A stretch of 12,799 nucleotides of DNA from JAVBMJ01 sp031552535 (lineage in GTDB: Bacteria > Bacteroidota > Bacteroidia > Bacteroidales > Rikenellaceae), in assembly GCA_031552535.1 (NCBI GenBank), contig JAVBMJ010000080.1, forward strand, positions 1 through 12,799. Direction: 5' to 3'. Shown piece after piece: positions 4,775 through 12,630 of the stretch. Both the position numbers and the translations under genes were made by a program. Below the pieces are notes generated by a model, which saw nothing but the letters and a program-made list of their open reading frames with translations, did no database searches and was not told the origin of the DNA. Positions within the stretch are counted from its first letter, which is position 1. Every line of letters starts with the position of its first letter.

Positions 4775-7212
4775 AACTGTTTATCGACAACTCTCCGGCC
4801 GACCTGGAAGCGGGACAGCAGCCCGGGATCACGATAACGGCATCGGAATTAACAACGGCCGGGGCTGCAAAGATCGAACGCCGTACTCAGTTATGGTTGC
4901 CGGCCACGAAATGTAACGATGCGCTGCTGGGCTTTTGCGGCCAGTTACGCAATGCCGGGCTATTCAACCATGCCTCCCGCGAGGCCCGGCTGGAAAAAGA
5001 CGGGTGCACCGTTCTCCGTGGCCAGACTGCGTTTATACGTTACGAAACCGGCACAGACGGTCGCGGGCGATACCTGGTCGAGATCGTCCGGCATCCGCCT
5101 GGATGGTTGCAACACGCCGCCGGCACAGCGTTCCGCCAAACACTGATAGACTTCAATGAAAAGATCGGCGAGGAAACGATCCGGGAGAGCTGGACATGGG
5201 ATAAGCCGGTGAGGTTCCTTCCGGTACATCGCGACAGGCCGGAAGACAGCGAACCTGTGGAAGGGCTTTTTTCTCCTTCGAAATTGCTGTCTGCGGCCGA
5301 TTATCACCCGTTTATCAACTGCCGGGCGCTAATGGAGGCGATATTTGCGGAGAGCGGGTATAAAATACGGTCGCAGTTTTGTGATTCCGACCTCTTCGGG
5401 TCGTTATACATGAGCGGGAACTTCCCTGTAAGGAACATTTCGGCGATCAAAAACAGGATGGATTTCCTGGCGGGCCGCACGGGTGCAAAAAGTGCTGCGG
5501 CCGACCGTTACGGCCGGGTGTTCGCCGACCCGTCGACAACGTTCAACTCCGTAGGCAACATTGTCGAGATCGCCGATGCTTCAACGGGAAATTCGCATGG
5601 CGAGACATTTTTCAACACCAACGGCTGCTTCCGTATGACTCTCGGCAAAGCGTCGTTCGCAGCCCCGTATGCAGTGACGATGGGGTTCGAGCTGAGAATA
5701 AAGTATCGCACGCAGTATCTGATCGGATCGCGCGAACGGCTGAAGTGTTTCGACACCATACACCTCGACGACTCGGACCGGCGGCATTTCCCGATAGCCA
5801 ATACACACATCGACCGTCGCGGCGAATACATGGCGATGATGGATTATACGATAGTCGTTTTCGATTTTGTTGAAGGCGACACATTTCAGTTGCGGCACAA
5901 TGTGATGGTAAATCCCGGTGCCGACCCCGGCAATCCCGGCCCCGGAGATATGATCGAACAGACGGTGGCGACGTTCGTAACCAGGTCGGCGGCAGTGGGG
6001 ACTTATAGCTCCGAAATGATCGTAAATCCGAAACTTTACATCAAATATGCGGGGATGCACTATTTTGTGCCATATGGCCTTGACTGGGCGTTGTACGATG
6101 GCCTGGTAGCGGACGCAGGCGAGATAACCGTCGACGTTACGGTTCGCACCGCCATAGAAAAGTTGTCGCCGGGCACACCGCGCTACTTCGACCTCGTGGC
6201 CTTTTCGGGTGCGGAGCAGGGAATGACGCTCACGCTGGATGCGGCAACCACTTTGCGCCCCGTATTCTATCCGCACCCTTACGACGGAGGAGCGGTGCGG
6301 TTCGCCGAACTCGCCGCACACAAGATCACACAACTCGATTTCATACGTTCGATGGAGCATATGTTCAACCTCAGGTTCATGACCGATCCTCTGTCTGGCG
6401 AGGTATTTATCGAACCATCTGACGATTTAGTTTCGCTGACGGAGCCGGTCGACTGGACGGGAAGGATCGATACCGGCAAACCTGTCGCTGTAGAAGAAGC
6501 GTCGACAGAGCAGAATATCAGGCGTAAACAGACTTATTGTTACCGGGACGGCGACGGAACGGTAAAGCGTCTGAATGAAACAACAGGTGATAAAATAGGA
6601 GAATGGAGTGTGAAGATACTCAACAATAGCGTACGCGAAGGAGAGCGCAGGGTTGAAAATCCGCTTTTCACCCCGGCCGTAAACCGTAACGATACCGTTG
6701 TGAGCGCTCCGTCGGCATATGTGCTGAGGGTTGGCGACAGCGATTCCGACACCTCGGACCTGCGTGCCGAAAATTTGAATTTCGTCCCCAAAATTGTAAG
6801 ATACATGGGCCTTGCGGACCTTCCCGCAGCAGAAGCATGGATATGGCCCGGAATCAACCGGCACTATCCGCTCGCGGCATTCCACCTTCCGGCGTTGCCG
6901 GATGGTACACAACCGAAAACGGAACGGTTTACCCTCTGTTTCGAAGACCGCGACGGGATAACGGGCCTCCACAAAATGTATGATAAGGAGTTGGCGGCTT
7001 TTAACTATGCCCGGAGCATAACGGCCTACATGACGCTCGACCCTGCCGACATCGAAGCCATAGTAGTGCCCAACCGGCTCGGGCGTGACCTCAGGGCGCT
7101 CTATAAACTGCGCATAGACGGCGAAGAGGGATTATTCCGCCTTGTGTCCATAGAGGGGTATTCTCCGGCCGGTGAATGTTCCACTAAGTGCAGATTTATT
7201 CAGGAACTCTGA
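4771..7212 (+). CDS. Large phage baseplate/tail-hub-like protein
   Basis: 813 aa from ATG 4771, chosen because it overlaps the preceding stop codon (ATGA) and gives the N-terminus MKLFIDNSPADLE typical of Bacteroidota phage tail proteins; a longer in-frame extension inside the previous gene is not used. Visible regions are an N-terminal alpha-beta domain (1 to about 135), a helical patch DYHPFINCRALMEAIFAESG (178-197), a beta-rich middle with a short collagen-like Gly-Pro linker near 381-394, a hub-like segment LDFIRSMEHMFNLRFMTDPLSG (about 522-543), and a beta-rich C-terminus with repeated strand-turn patterns. There is no transmembrane segment. The size and position suit a tail hub or central baseplate component. 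No tape-measure features (long helices or coiled coils) are seen. Confidence 0.55.
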   Translation: MKLFIDNSPADLEAGQQPGITITASELTTAGAAKIERRTQLWLPATKCNDALLGFCGQLRNAGLFNHASREARLEKDGCTVLRGQTAFIRYETGTDGRGRYLVEIVRHPPGWLQHAAGTAFRQTLIDFNEKIGEETIRESWTWDKPVRFLPVHRDRPEDSEPVEGLFSPSKLLSAADYHPFINCRALMEAIFAESGYKIRSQFCDSDLFGSLYMSGNFPVRNISAIKNRMDFLAGRTGAKSAAADRYGRVFADPSTTFNSVGNIVEIADASTGNSHGETFFNTNGCFRMTLGKASFAAPYAVTMGFELRIKYRTQYLIGSRERLKCFDTIHLDDSDRRHFPIANTHIDRRGEYMAMMDYTIVVFDFVEGDTFQLRHNVMVNPGADPGNPGPGDMIEQTVATFVTRSAAVGTYSSEMIVNPKLYIKYAGMHYFVPYGLDWALYDGLVADAGEITVDVTVRTAIEKLSPGTPRYFDLVAFSGAEQGMTLTLDAATTLRPVFYPHPYDGGAVRFAELAAHKITQLDFIRSMEHMFNLRFMTDPLSGEVFIEPSDDLVSLTEPVDWTGRIDTGKPVAVEEASTEQNIRRKQTYCYRDGDGTVKRLNETTGDKIGEWSVKILNNSVREGERRVENPLFTPAVNRNDTVVSAPSAYVLRVGDSDSDTSDLRAENLNFVPKIVRYMGLADLPAAEAWIWPGINRHYPLAAFHLPALPDGTQPKTERFTLCFEDRDGITGLHKMYDKELAAFNYARSITAYMTLDPADIEAIVVPNRLGRDLRALYKLRIDGEEGLFRLVSIEGYSPAGECSTKCRFIQEL

Positions 7213-7258
7213 GAAATGCAGGGCCGATAAAGGTGTAAGTATTTAAAAATCAATAGAC

Positions 7259-7531
7259 ATGATGACCATTTACGAAAGGCGTCTTTATGACGCCATAGCG
7301 GAGCTTTACCCCTGCCTGGACCCTCGCGGTATATTTGAGAAGTTGGTCGAGACAGGCATTATCGACTTTTCACGTTGCAAGATATTGGTTATCCGCGAAC
7401 ACGTGGAGGCGCAGATGAGGAAAGGCGTGAAAAAAATCGACGCCATGTGGGAAACAGCCGACACATTTGCCTGTTCATACGAATATGTGCGTAAATGTGT
7501 ATACTACTACAGGGATATTAATTTGCGTTGA
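7259..7531 (+). CDS. Small protein with possible helix-turn-helix
   Basis: 90 aa from ATG 7259, or 89 from the adjacent ATG 7262. The second half reads as two short helices with a turn: KKIDAMWETADTFACSYEYVRKCVYYY (about 57-83), where an Ala-containing helix, a small-residue turn and an aromatic/basic recognition-like helix follow each other as in helix-turn-helix proteins. The N-terminus is helical. It lies between the tail genes and the head genes, 46 nt after the baseplate gene and 74 nt before the protease. It could be a late-gene regulator or a small terminase-like DNA-binding protein, but the evidence is only the pattern. No phage family is recognised with confidence. Confidence 0.5.
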   Translation: MMTIYERRLYDAIAELYPCLDPRGIFEKLVETGIIDFSRCKILVIREHVEAQMRKGVKKIDAMWETADTFACSYEYVRKCVYYYRDINLR

Positions 7532-7605
7532 ATCATTTAGATACACCATTGTAGAAACACCCGCGGATAGAGCCGCACTACCTTCGTGTAACAAAAAACA
7601 AAAAC

Positions 7606-8553
7606 ATGAAAAAGCATACACAAAACGACCACCCGGCACACATGATAGACATAGAGGGGGTAATCGGCCAGGCCGAAGAGGATCAGTTCAGCGACGCGGC
7701 GGGGCGCATATCCACTTACGAAACATTGCGTCGCACCTTGGAAAAATTGGGAGACGGCGACTTGGTGGTGAACATACGCTCCACAGGGGGTAACGTGCAC
7801 AACGCCCTGTTGATGCACGACGCCCTCGCCGGATCGAACCGCCGTGTCACCACCCGTTGTTTCGGATATGTGGCCTCGGCAGCGACGATTATCGCACAGG
7901 CCGCGTCGAAAGGGCAACGTGAAATATCGGCCAATTCGCTCTACCTGATCCACAACTCTACGGGAGAGAACGAAGGTGATGCCGTACAACTCTCCCAAAC
8001 GGCGTCGCTGCTCCGGGAGACCGACCTGCGGATCGCATCCATTTATGCGTCGCAGAGCGGCCGGCCCACAGTTAAGTTCATATCGCTCATGGGAGAGAAC
8101 AATGGCTCAGGGCGCTGGTTGTCGCCCCGCGAAGCGATCAAAGCAGGGCTGGCCGACAAGATCGTCGGTGCGGAGCCCATCGCCGAGGGTGCGATAGAAA
8201 CTGTACGCAATCTCGGACTCCCCGAAATGCCGGGTGGACGCAACACCACTCTGTTTTCAAAATTATTATCGCATATTTTCAATTTCCTGAGTCTCAACAG
8301 CGAGTTGCCCGACCCGGAAGCGGTTGCCGAGGCGGCGCCGGAAAGCGCCGCATCCTTCGACGGGCATCGTGAATTGCGCCCCGCCGCTGCCGTTACACCC
8401 CAAAACAGCGTTGCGGACCCCGGATCGCAAAACGTACGTTCGCAGACAAAAGCCACTACTGTCATACAGCGCGAAGACCCGGCTCCGGGGGAAAGTGTCC
8501 TTTCCCCCAACGATGCGGCCTACCGCCTCGACGCCCGCAACCTGCTGAAATAG
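7606..8553 (+). CDS. ClpP-type phage head-maturation protease
   Basis: Serine protease of the ClpP/S14 fold, used by many phages to cut capsid or scaffold proteins during head maturation. 315 aa; the protease domain spans about 12-190. The nucleophile is Ser91 in GYVASAATIIAQAA (87-100). The His is His116 in SLYLIHNSTG. NIRSTGGNVHNALLMHDAL (56-74) is the substrate-binding and oxyanion region, and WLSPREAIKAGLADKIVG (171-188) is the usual end of the domain. The third acidic residue is not obvious: by alignment with ClpP it falls near E164-N165, in ENNGSGRW. Residues about 190-315 form a Pro/Ala/Ser-rich, low-complexity tail with a lysine-ended C-terminus, perhaps a scaffold-like or capsid-targeting part. 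It sits directly before the major capsid gene, as is usual for this enzyme. Confidence 0.88.
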   Translation: MKKHTQNDHPAHMIDIEGVIGQAEEDQFSDAAGRISTYETLRRTLEKLGDGDLVVNIRSTGGNVHNALLMHDALAGSNRRVTTRCFGYVASAATIIAQAASKGQREISANSLYLIHNSTGENEGDAVQLSQTASLLRETDLRIASIYASQSGRPTVKFISLMGENNGSGRWLSPREAIKAGLADKIVGAEPIAEGAIETVRNLGLPEMPGGRNTTLFSKLLSHIFNFLSLNSELPDPEAVAEAAPESAASFDGHRELRPAAAVTPQNSVADPGSQNVRSQTKATTVIQREDPAPGESVLSPNDAAYRLDARNLLK

Positions 8554-8585
8554 CATGTGCGTTCTGCATAGGGCCACATAACTTT

Positions 8586-8627
8586 ATCCGGTTCTGCGCA
8601 ATGTCAGTGCCTGGCGTAATTCCGGAT
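8586..8627 (+). promoter_or_regulatory. Hairpin in the capsid-gene leader
   Basis: ATCCGG (8586-8591) pairs with CCGGAT (8622-8627), and inside TGCGC (8595-8599) pairs with GCGTA (8614-8618) with one G-U pair. It lies in the 109-nt gap before the major capsid gene and has no T tract, so it is not a terminator. It may stabilise or time the very abundant capsid mRNA. The rest of the gap shows no ORF or promoter with a TAnnTTTG box. Confidence 0.35.
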
Positions 8628-8662
8628 CACAACAAATAACGGCACGATCAAACATTTTAATT

Positions 8663-9640
8663 ATGAGCAAAATCGAACAGGCGAAGTCTTACACCGGCTC
8701 TTCGCTCGAAACAATCTTTTTCCGCCCGATGCTTACCGGGCCATCGGCATCAGACCTGGGGATCAGGGTAATGTACAATATGCCGGTCCCGACCACCCTT
8801 CAATTCTGGAAACGCTCGGGCGACATTCTTCAGAAATTCACATCGGGCGGCTGGAGCGGAAGCAATCCCGCGACAAAATTCCAGAAGACAATCGAACTTT
8901 CAAGGGTGAAAGCCGAGATGGGCTACGGCGCCGACGACTATTTCAATCTGGTTTACGAACTCATCTCGGCCCGCCCCGACGTCAACATGGATGATCTGGG
9001 CGGCACCGAACTCGAAGAGGCCGAGACGGCGCTTTTCAAAGAGTCGGTGGCGGAAAGCATTCGCGCCACGATGTGGCTCGGCGACACGTCGCGCGCTTCG
9101 AAACTCAACACGTTCAACGGCTTTCTGAAACGTATCATAGCCGACGCCGTGAGCGACACCGACCTCAAGAATTTCGCCATCACCACAGCCATCGACGCGG
9201 CCACGGCCGAGTCCACGCTTAAAAAATTGTGGGATAGCGCCTCGGATGCGCTCAGGGAGGCCAAATCGCAGGGCAACCTCGCATATTTCGTCACCTCGGA
9301 CATCTATGCCAAATACGAGGAGTCGCTCGATTCGTCGACAGTCGAAGCTGCTTACCTGGCCAGGCAATCGGGACGCGAGTCGCTCCAGTACCGCGGTATT
9401 CCGGTTATCGACCTCCGGCTATCGTCGTACCAGACCGATGCCCCCGATATGCCCAAGACGTTTGCCATGCTTACCGACCGCCGTAACATGGCCCTCGCGG
9501 TAAACACAAGCGACTTCCCCGGCACCGAGGTGAAGATGTGGTACAATCCCGACCAGATGGAGAATCGCCAAAGGGCGATATTCATGGCCGGATGCGACTA
9601 CCTGCTGCCGGAGATGATCACTTTCGCTTACAAATCCTAA
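8663..9640 (+). CDS. Major capsid protein, HK97-fold type
   Basis: Head shell subunit. 325 aa with the features expected of HK97-type capsids: a mobile N-terminal arm (1-60, TSGGWSGS), a long helix region (113-160), a peripheral-domain segment with GNLAYFVTSDIYAKYEE (204-220), the glycine turn YRGIPVIDLRL (243-253), and an end of the sort TDRRNMALAVNT...QRAIFMAGCDYLLPEMI, where a loader-type strand and a C-terminal helix close the A domain. No separate delta-domain prosequence is obvious, but residues 1-30 could be removed by the protease encoded just upstream. There is no fused insertion domain. Only 11 nt separate it from the next gene. The protein family is assigned from pattern and context, not from a search. 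Confidence 0.75.
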   Translation: MSKIEQAKSYTGSSLETIFFRPMLTGPSASDLGIRVMYNMPVPTTLQFWKRSGDILQKFTSGGWSGSNPATKFQKTIELSRVKAEMGYGADDYFNLVYELISARPDVNMDDLGGTELEEAETALFKESVAESIRATMWLGDTSRASKLNTFNGFLKRIIADAVSDTDLKNFAITTAIDAATAESTLKKLWDSASDALREAKSQGNLAYFVTSDIYAKYEESLDSSTVEAAYLARQSGRESLQYRGIPVIDLRLSSYQTDAPDMPKTFAMLTDRRNMALAVNTSDFPGTEVKMWYNPDQMENRQRAIFMAGCDYLLPEMITFAYKS

Positions 9641-9651
9641 GGCGGCAAGAT

Positions 9652-10170
9652 ATGACACTCCGGGGTTACATGCCGCTTCCCGCGGCTTCGAAAGGGGGCC
9701 TGAGGTCGATAGAGTTGATGCGGGCGGGCGATATCGCGGAGGTTGCCACAGGCAGCCGTCCCGGAACTTTTGCCTCGATCCGGCTGCGTCCGGGAGAGTC
9801 GGCCGCACGCTACCGCTTCAAGGAGGACGAGGCGTCGCTCGAAGAGAGCGTAGACACTGCCGCCGGCCTTCATAAAGTGAGCCACCGTCTGGTTTTTACG
9901 TTACGCAACTCAGGCGAAGGCTTTATCCCCGCCCTCGACGACATAGCCCGAAACTCGCGCGAAGGGATCGTGGCGCTCGTGGTCGAGAACAGCGGCCGCA
10001 AAAGGCTTGTAGGCTATTCGGTACATTATGCCCGCCAACGCCCGATGCGTCTTGCGAAGGTAGTGTCGGTGTCGGGCGGCGCCCTGGGTGACTGTCCCGC
10101 AGCTACAGTCACTCTCGAGAGCAGCGATGTCGACCTGGCCGCGGAGATAACGGGCGGTATTATCGTATAA
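9652..10170 (+). CDS. Putative virion structural protein, 172 aa
   Basis: Not assigned to a known family. The ATG 9652 is chosen, since the reading frame is open further upstream but only inside the capsid gene. It is beta-rich (LVFTLRNS, IVALVVENSG, LVGYSVHYA, VVSVSGGALGDCPAATVTLES), with no membrane segment. The end VSGGALGDCPAATVTLESSDVD resembles the closing strands of small jelly-roll or tail-tube-like proteins. Its place, 11 nt after the capsid gene and before portal, suits a head decoration protein, a head-tail adaptor, or a tail tube subunit; the latter would explain the absence of a tail tube elsewhere. It is probably co-translated with the capsid protein. Confidence 0.5.
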   Translation: MTLRGYMPLPAASKGGLRSIELMRAGDIAEVATGSRPGTFASIRLRPGESAARYRFKEDEASLEESVDTAAGLHKVSHRLVFTLRNSGEGFIPALDDIARNSREGIVALVVENSGRKRLVGYSVHYARQRPMRLAKVVSVSGGALGDCPAATVTLESSDVDLAAEITGGIIV

Positions 10171-10180
10171 ATATTTTAAC

Positions 10181-10293
10181 ACGGCGCTATGCCGTCCCGG
10201 GACATCAGAGCGGGTTCGTTGCAGGGTCTTTACCCGGTGTAATCGCAGACAATGAACCGACGATGGCCATCGGGGGCGGCATAGCGTCTTTTT
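10181..10293 (+). promoter_or_regulatory. Structured RNA candidate before the portal gene
   Basis: In the 133-nt gap, CGCTATGCCG (10185-10194) pairs perfectly with CGGCATAGCG (10277-10286) and can be extended by CCC (10196-10198) with GGG (10272-10276). Inside, GGTTCGTT (10213-10220) pairs with AATGAACC (10251-10258) with one G-U pair, and this encloses a GGGT-CTTT-ACCC hairpin (10224-10235). A 12-bp palindrome CGATGGCCATCG (10261-10272) lies beside it. TCTTTTT (10287-10293) follows the outer stem, so the whole can act as an intrinsic terminator. ACGGC (10181-10185) can pair instead with GCCGT (10191-10195), which would free the 3' arm. It could be a cis-regulatory RNA, a small RNA end, or an attenuator that lowers portal expression. 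No known riboswitch class is recognised. Confidence 0.5.
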
Positions 10294-10303
10294 AACCGGT
10301 CTT

Positions 10304-11566
10304 ATGATGAAAACAAAAAACAATACAACATCAAAAAAAGCTGCCGTCGCCGCCGGAAAGTGCCGGACTGTGGCAGTTACCAGGAACAGTAGCGATAATT
10401 TTTTCGGGGCCGGATCGTCCCGTAGCAGCAACGGCGAATTCTGGCGCTGGGGCTCCGACAATCTTTTCCCTTCGGCACTGGCCCTTATGTCGCGCCGTTC
10501 GACCACCCACCGCAGGATCATCAACGACAAAGCCGACTACATCTCCGGCAAGGGATTCTCCTTCGACGCATCCCAAATGGCGCTTGCCTTGATTGTTGAG
10601 CACGCTAACGGTAACGGCGAGTCACTGCGTCAGGTAATGAACAAACTTGCGTTCGACAAGGCACTTTTCGGCAACGCATTCCTTGAGATAGTGACCGACG
10701 ACCGCGGATCCTTCCTGTCGTTCTTCCATCAGGATGCGAGCCGTTGCCGCGTCTCGCGCGACAGCAGCCATATATTGCTGCACCACGACTGGACACATTT
10801 CAAGCCTGGCGAGGCGCAGAAATTACCGCTTTTCCCCTCGTTCGAGGAGTCGGCAGGCGGCATCAGGCGCTCCATAGTTCACTATAAAGACTACGAGCCG
10901 ATGTTCGAGCACTATGGCGTGCCTCCCTACATTGCAGGGATGAATGTTTCGGCGATAGCCTATAAAACCGACGCATGGAACATTTCGCGCCTCGACAACT
11001 CGTTCCAACTCTCCGGAGTTATGCTCCTCGACGCCTCGGTCGACGACCCCGACCAGGCCGCGGGAATAGTAAAGGCCGCGGAAGAAAAATTCGCGGGCAG
11101 GCCCGGCCAGGTGATGTTTGTCATCAAAGAGCCGCAGGAGAACGAGTCGTCGCGGTTCATTCCCATCTCTTCGTCGAATGAAGGCGACTGGAAAAGCCTG
11201 CACGAACAGGCTACGAGCGACATAGTGGTCGCCCATTCGTGGTTCCGTTCTCTTAGCGGGCTCGATTACGGCAGCGGGTTCAACTCCGAGCGTATACTGC
11301 ACGAATACGAGGTGGCGCTCAACACCGTAATCCTTGCCGAACAGGAGGAACTGATGGAGCCCGTGCGCACGGCCATAACACAGATCATGAAAGCGGACTG
11401 CTCGTCGTTGCAGATAGTGAACCGCCCTCCCACCAAAGCCAAGCCGCTGTACATGAAAGTATGGGAAGCCCGCAAAGCCGACGGCCTGAGTTACGACGAA
11501 GACAGCCCGGAGCAAAACCTCTATCTGGCGCAGATCACAAAATATGCCATGCGTAATATCGATTGA
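10304..11566 (+). CDS. Phage portal protein
   Basis: Forms the dodecameric ring at one head vertex through which DNA enters and leaves and on which the tail is built. 420 aa from ATG 10304, or 419 from ATG 10307. Features: a lysine-rich start, GEFWRWGSDNLFPSAL (44-59), the conserved FGNAFLEI core (122-129), HYGVPPYIAGMNV (203-215) with the following long helix that carries AWNISRLDNSFQLSGVMLLD (224-243), SDIVVAHSWFRSLSGL (305-320), and a C-terminal helical crown with EVALNTVILAEQEEL (336-350). This matches the layout of HK97/PBSX-type portals. Its position after, not before, the capsid gene is unusual. The gap upstream holds a strong structured RNA element ending in a T tract, so its transcription may be controlled separately. 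Confidence 0.82.
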   Translation: MMKTKNNTTSKKAAVAAGKCRTVAVTRNSSDNFFGAGSSRSSNGEFWRWGSDNLFPSALALMSRRSTTHRRIINDKADYISGKGFSFDASQMALALIVEHANGNGESLRQVMNKLAFDKALFGNAFLEIVTDDRGSFLSFFHQDASRCRVSRDSSHILLHHDWTHFKPGEAQKLPLFPSFEESAGGIRRSIVHYKDYEPMFEHYGVPPYIAGMNVSAIAYKTDAWNISRLDNSFQLSGVMLLDASVDDPDQAAGIVKAAEEKFAGRPGQVMFVIKEPQENESSRFIPISSSNEGDWKSLHEQATSDIVVAHSWFRSLSGLDYGSGFNSERILHEYEVALNTVILAEQEELMEPVRTAITQIMKADCSSLQIVNRPPTKAKPLYMKVWEARKADGLSYDEDSPEQNLYLAQITKYAMRNID

Positions 11567-11577
11567 CGCCCTGTTCC

Positions 11578-11615
11578 GTGTTGCCATATCTCCGGTAAAA
11601 CGTCCCGGCCAACAC
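11578..11615 (+). promoter_or_regulatory. Hairpin in the gap before the connector gene
   Basis: GTGTTGCC (11578-11585) pairs with GG-c-CAACAC (11607-11615), one bulged base. It occupies much of the 87-nt gap between portal and connector genes. No T tract follows, and no promoter box is seen. It is the third of three foldable gaps in the head-gene section. Confidence 0.25.
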
Positions 11616-11653
11616 ATCGGCCGTGCGTATCATCTTATAACCAATAAAAGATC

Positions 11654-12124
11654 ATGACTATTCTTATTACTCCCCGCGAGGTTGTGGAGATCACTTTCCG
11701 TTCACCTTCCACTACCGATCCGCGTATAATTCCCGAATCGGCGATCATTGCCGCGCAGGAAAAATTCCTGAGACCCGCCCTGGGGCCGCTCTACGAGGCT
11801 TTATGCGAAGGGAAATACCCCTTACTTACCGACCAGTACCTTAAAGCACCATTGGCTCTCTATGCCAAATATTTGTCGCTCCAGGACATAGCTGTCCAGG
11901 GTGGCACTTCCGGCCTGAGCGAACATTATTCTTTGAACCGCCGGCCGGCCTCCGATTCCGCCCGGCAGTGGTCGGGGCGCAGGCTGCGTTCCGATGCCCG
12001 CTCGTTGCTGCTTGCAGCGGTGAAATACATAGAGGCTAACGTGGCACTCTACCCCGAATACTCCGCAAGGGAGAGTTCCGTCCGTCACTCCTCCATCGCT
12101 GGCGGCATTGTAATCACACGGTGA
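11654..12124 (+). CDS. Head-tail connector protein, gp6-like
   Basis: 156 aa and almost entirely helical, the profile of adaptor proteins that dock under the portal ring and link it to the tail. Visible: ITPREVVEITF (4-14), the helix IIPESAIIAAQEKFLRPALGPLYEAL (25-50), the LKAPLALYAKYLSLQDIAVQGGTSGL stretch (63-88), and the final helix SLLLAAVKYIEANVALYPEYS (116-136). It resembles the family of unknown-function connector proteins common in Bacteroidota prophages. It follows portal, as expected, and its TGA overlaps the ATG of the holin gene (TGATG, 12122-12126), so the two are translationally coupled. Confidence 0.6.
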   Translation: MTILITPREVVEITFRSPSTTDPRIIPESAIIAAQEKFLRPALGPLYEALCEGKYPLLTDQYLKAPLALYAKYLSLQDIAVQGGTSGLSEHYSLNRRPASDSARQWSGRRLRSDARSLLLAAVKYIEANVALYPEYSARESSVRHSSIAGGIVITR

Positions 12125-12630
12125 TGGAAACCCAGATAAAATACCTGTGGGGAGCGGCAGCCGGTCTGTTGTCTCTTATGGCCCCCATACGCCCGTTGGT
12201 CGTATGCGCTGTGATATTTATCTCTATAGACTTCATAACCGGCGTCGCCGCAAGCCGTAAACGCGCCAGGGGCGTCGGGGAGAAGTGGGGGTTCGAAAGC
12301 CGCCGGGCCTGGGATACGGTGACAAAACTCACGTTCGTCATGGCCGGGATCGTCATGTCCTGGTTGCTCGATACTTATATAGTTCATTTCCTCAACCTGC
12401 GCCTGGCCAACCTCTTTACGGGATTTGTATGCGGCGTAGAGTTCTGGTCTTATCTCGAAAACGCCGCCGAGATTTCAGGCCACCCTGTCTTCCTGTGGCT
12501 ACGAAAGTTCATGAAGACACGTTTCGACAAAGAATTCGAAAGCGGGCTCGACAAAGCGTCTGCCGAAGCGGGTGATAAAAGTACTGTCACGATGCCTGGC
12601 AAAGATGCGGACGGCTCAGAGTCTGTTTAG
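12124..12630 (+). CDS. Phage holin
   Basis: Small membrane protein of the phage-lysis/toxin-secretion holin family, which makes holes in the inner membrane to end the infection cycle. 168 aa from ATG 12124; a GTG one codon upstream would add a residue. Two to three membrane segments are seen: about 7-44 (GAAAGLLSLMAP...PLVVCAVIFISIDFITGVAA), about 66-91 (TVTKLTFVMAGIVMSWLLDTY) and about 93-112 (RLANLFTGFVCGVEFWSYL). The ESRRAWDTVTKL segment and the charged YLENAAEISGHP loop are typical. The tail 130-168 is hydrophilic and charged. Its final codons (E S V stop) lie inside an inverted repeat that resembles the MITE ends. No endolysin gene accompanies it in the window. Confidence 0.75.
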   Translation: METQIKYLWGAAAGLLSLMAPIRPLVVCAVIFISIDFITGVAASRKRARGVGEKWGFESRRAWDTVTKLTFVMAGIVMSWLLDTYIVHFLNLRLANLFTGFVCGVEFWSYLENAAEISGHPVFLWLRKFMKTRFDKEFESGLDKASAEAGDKSTVTMPGKDADGSESV

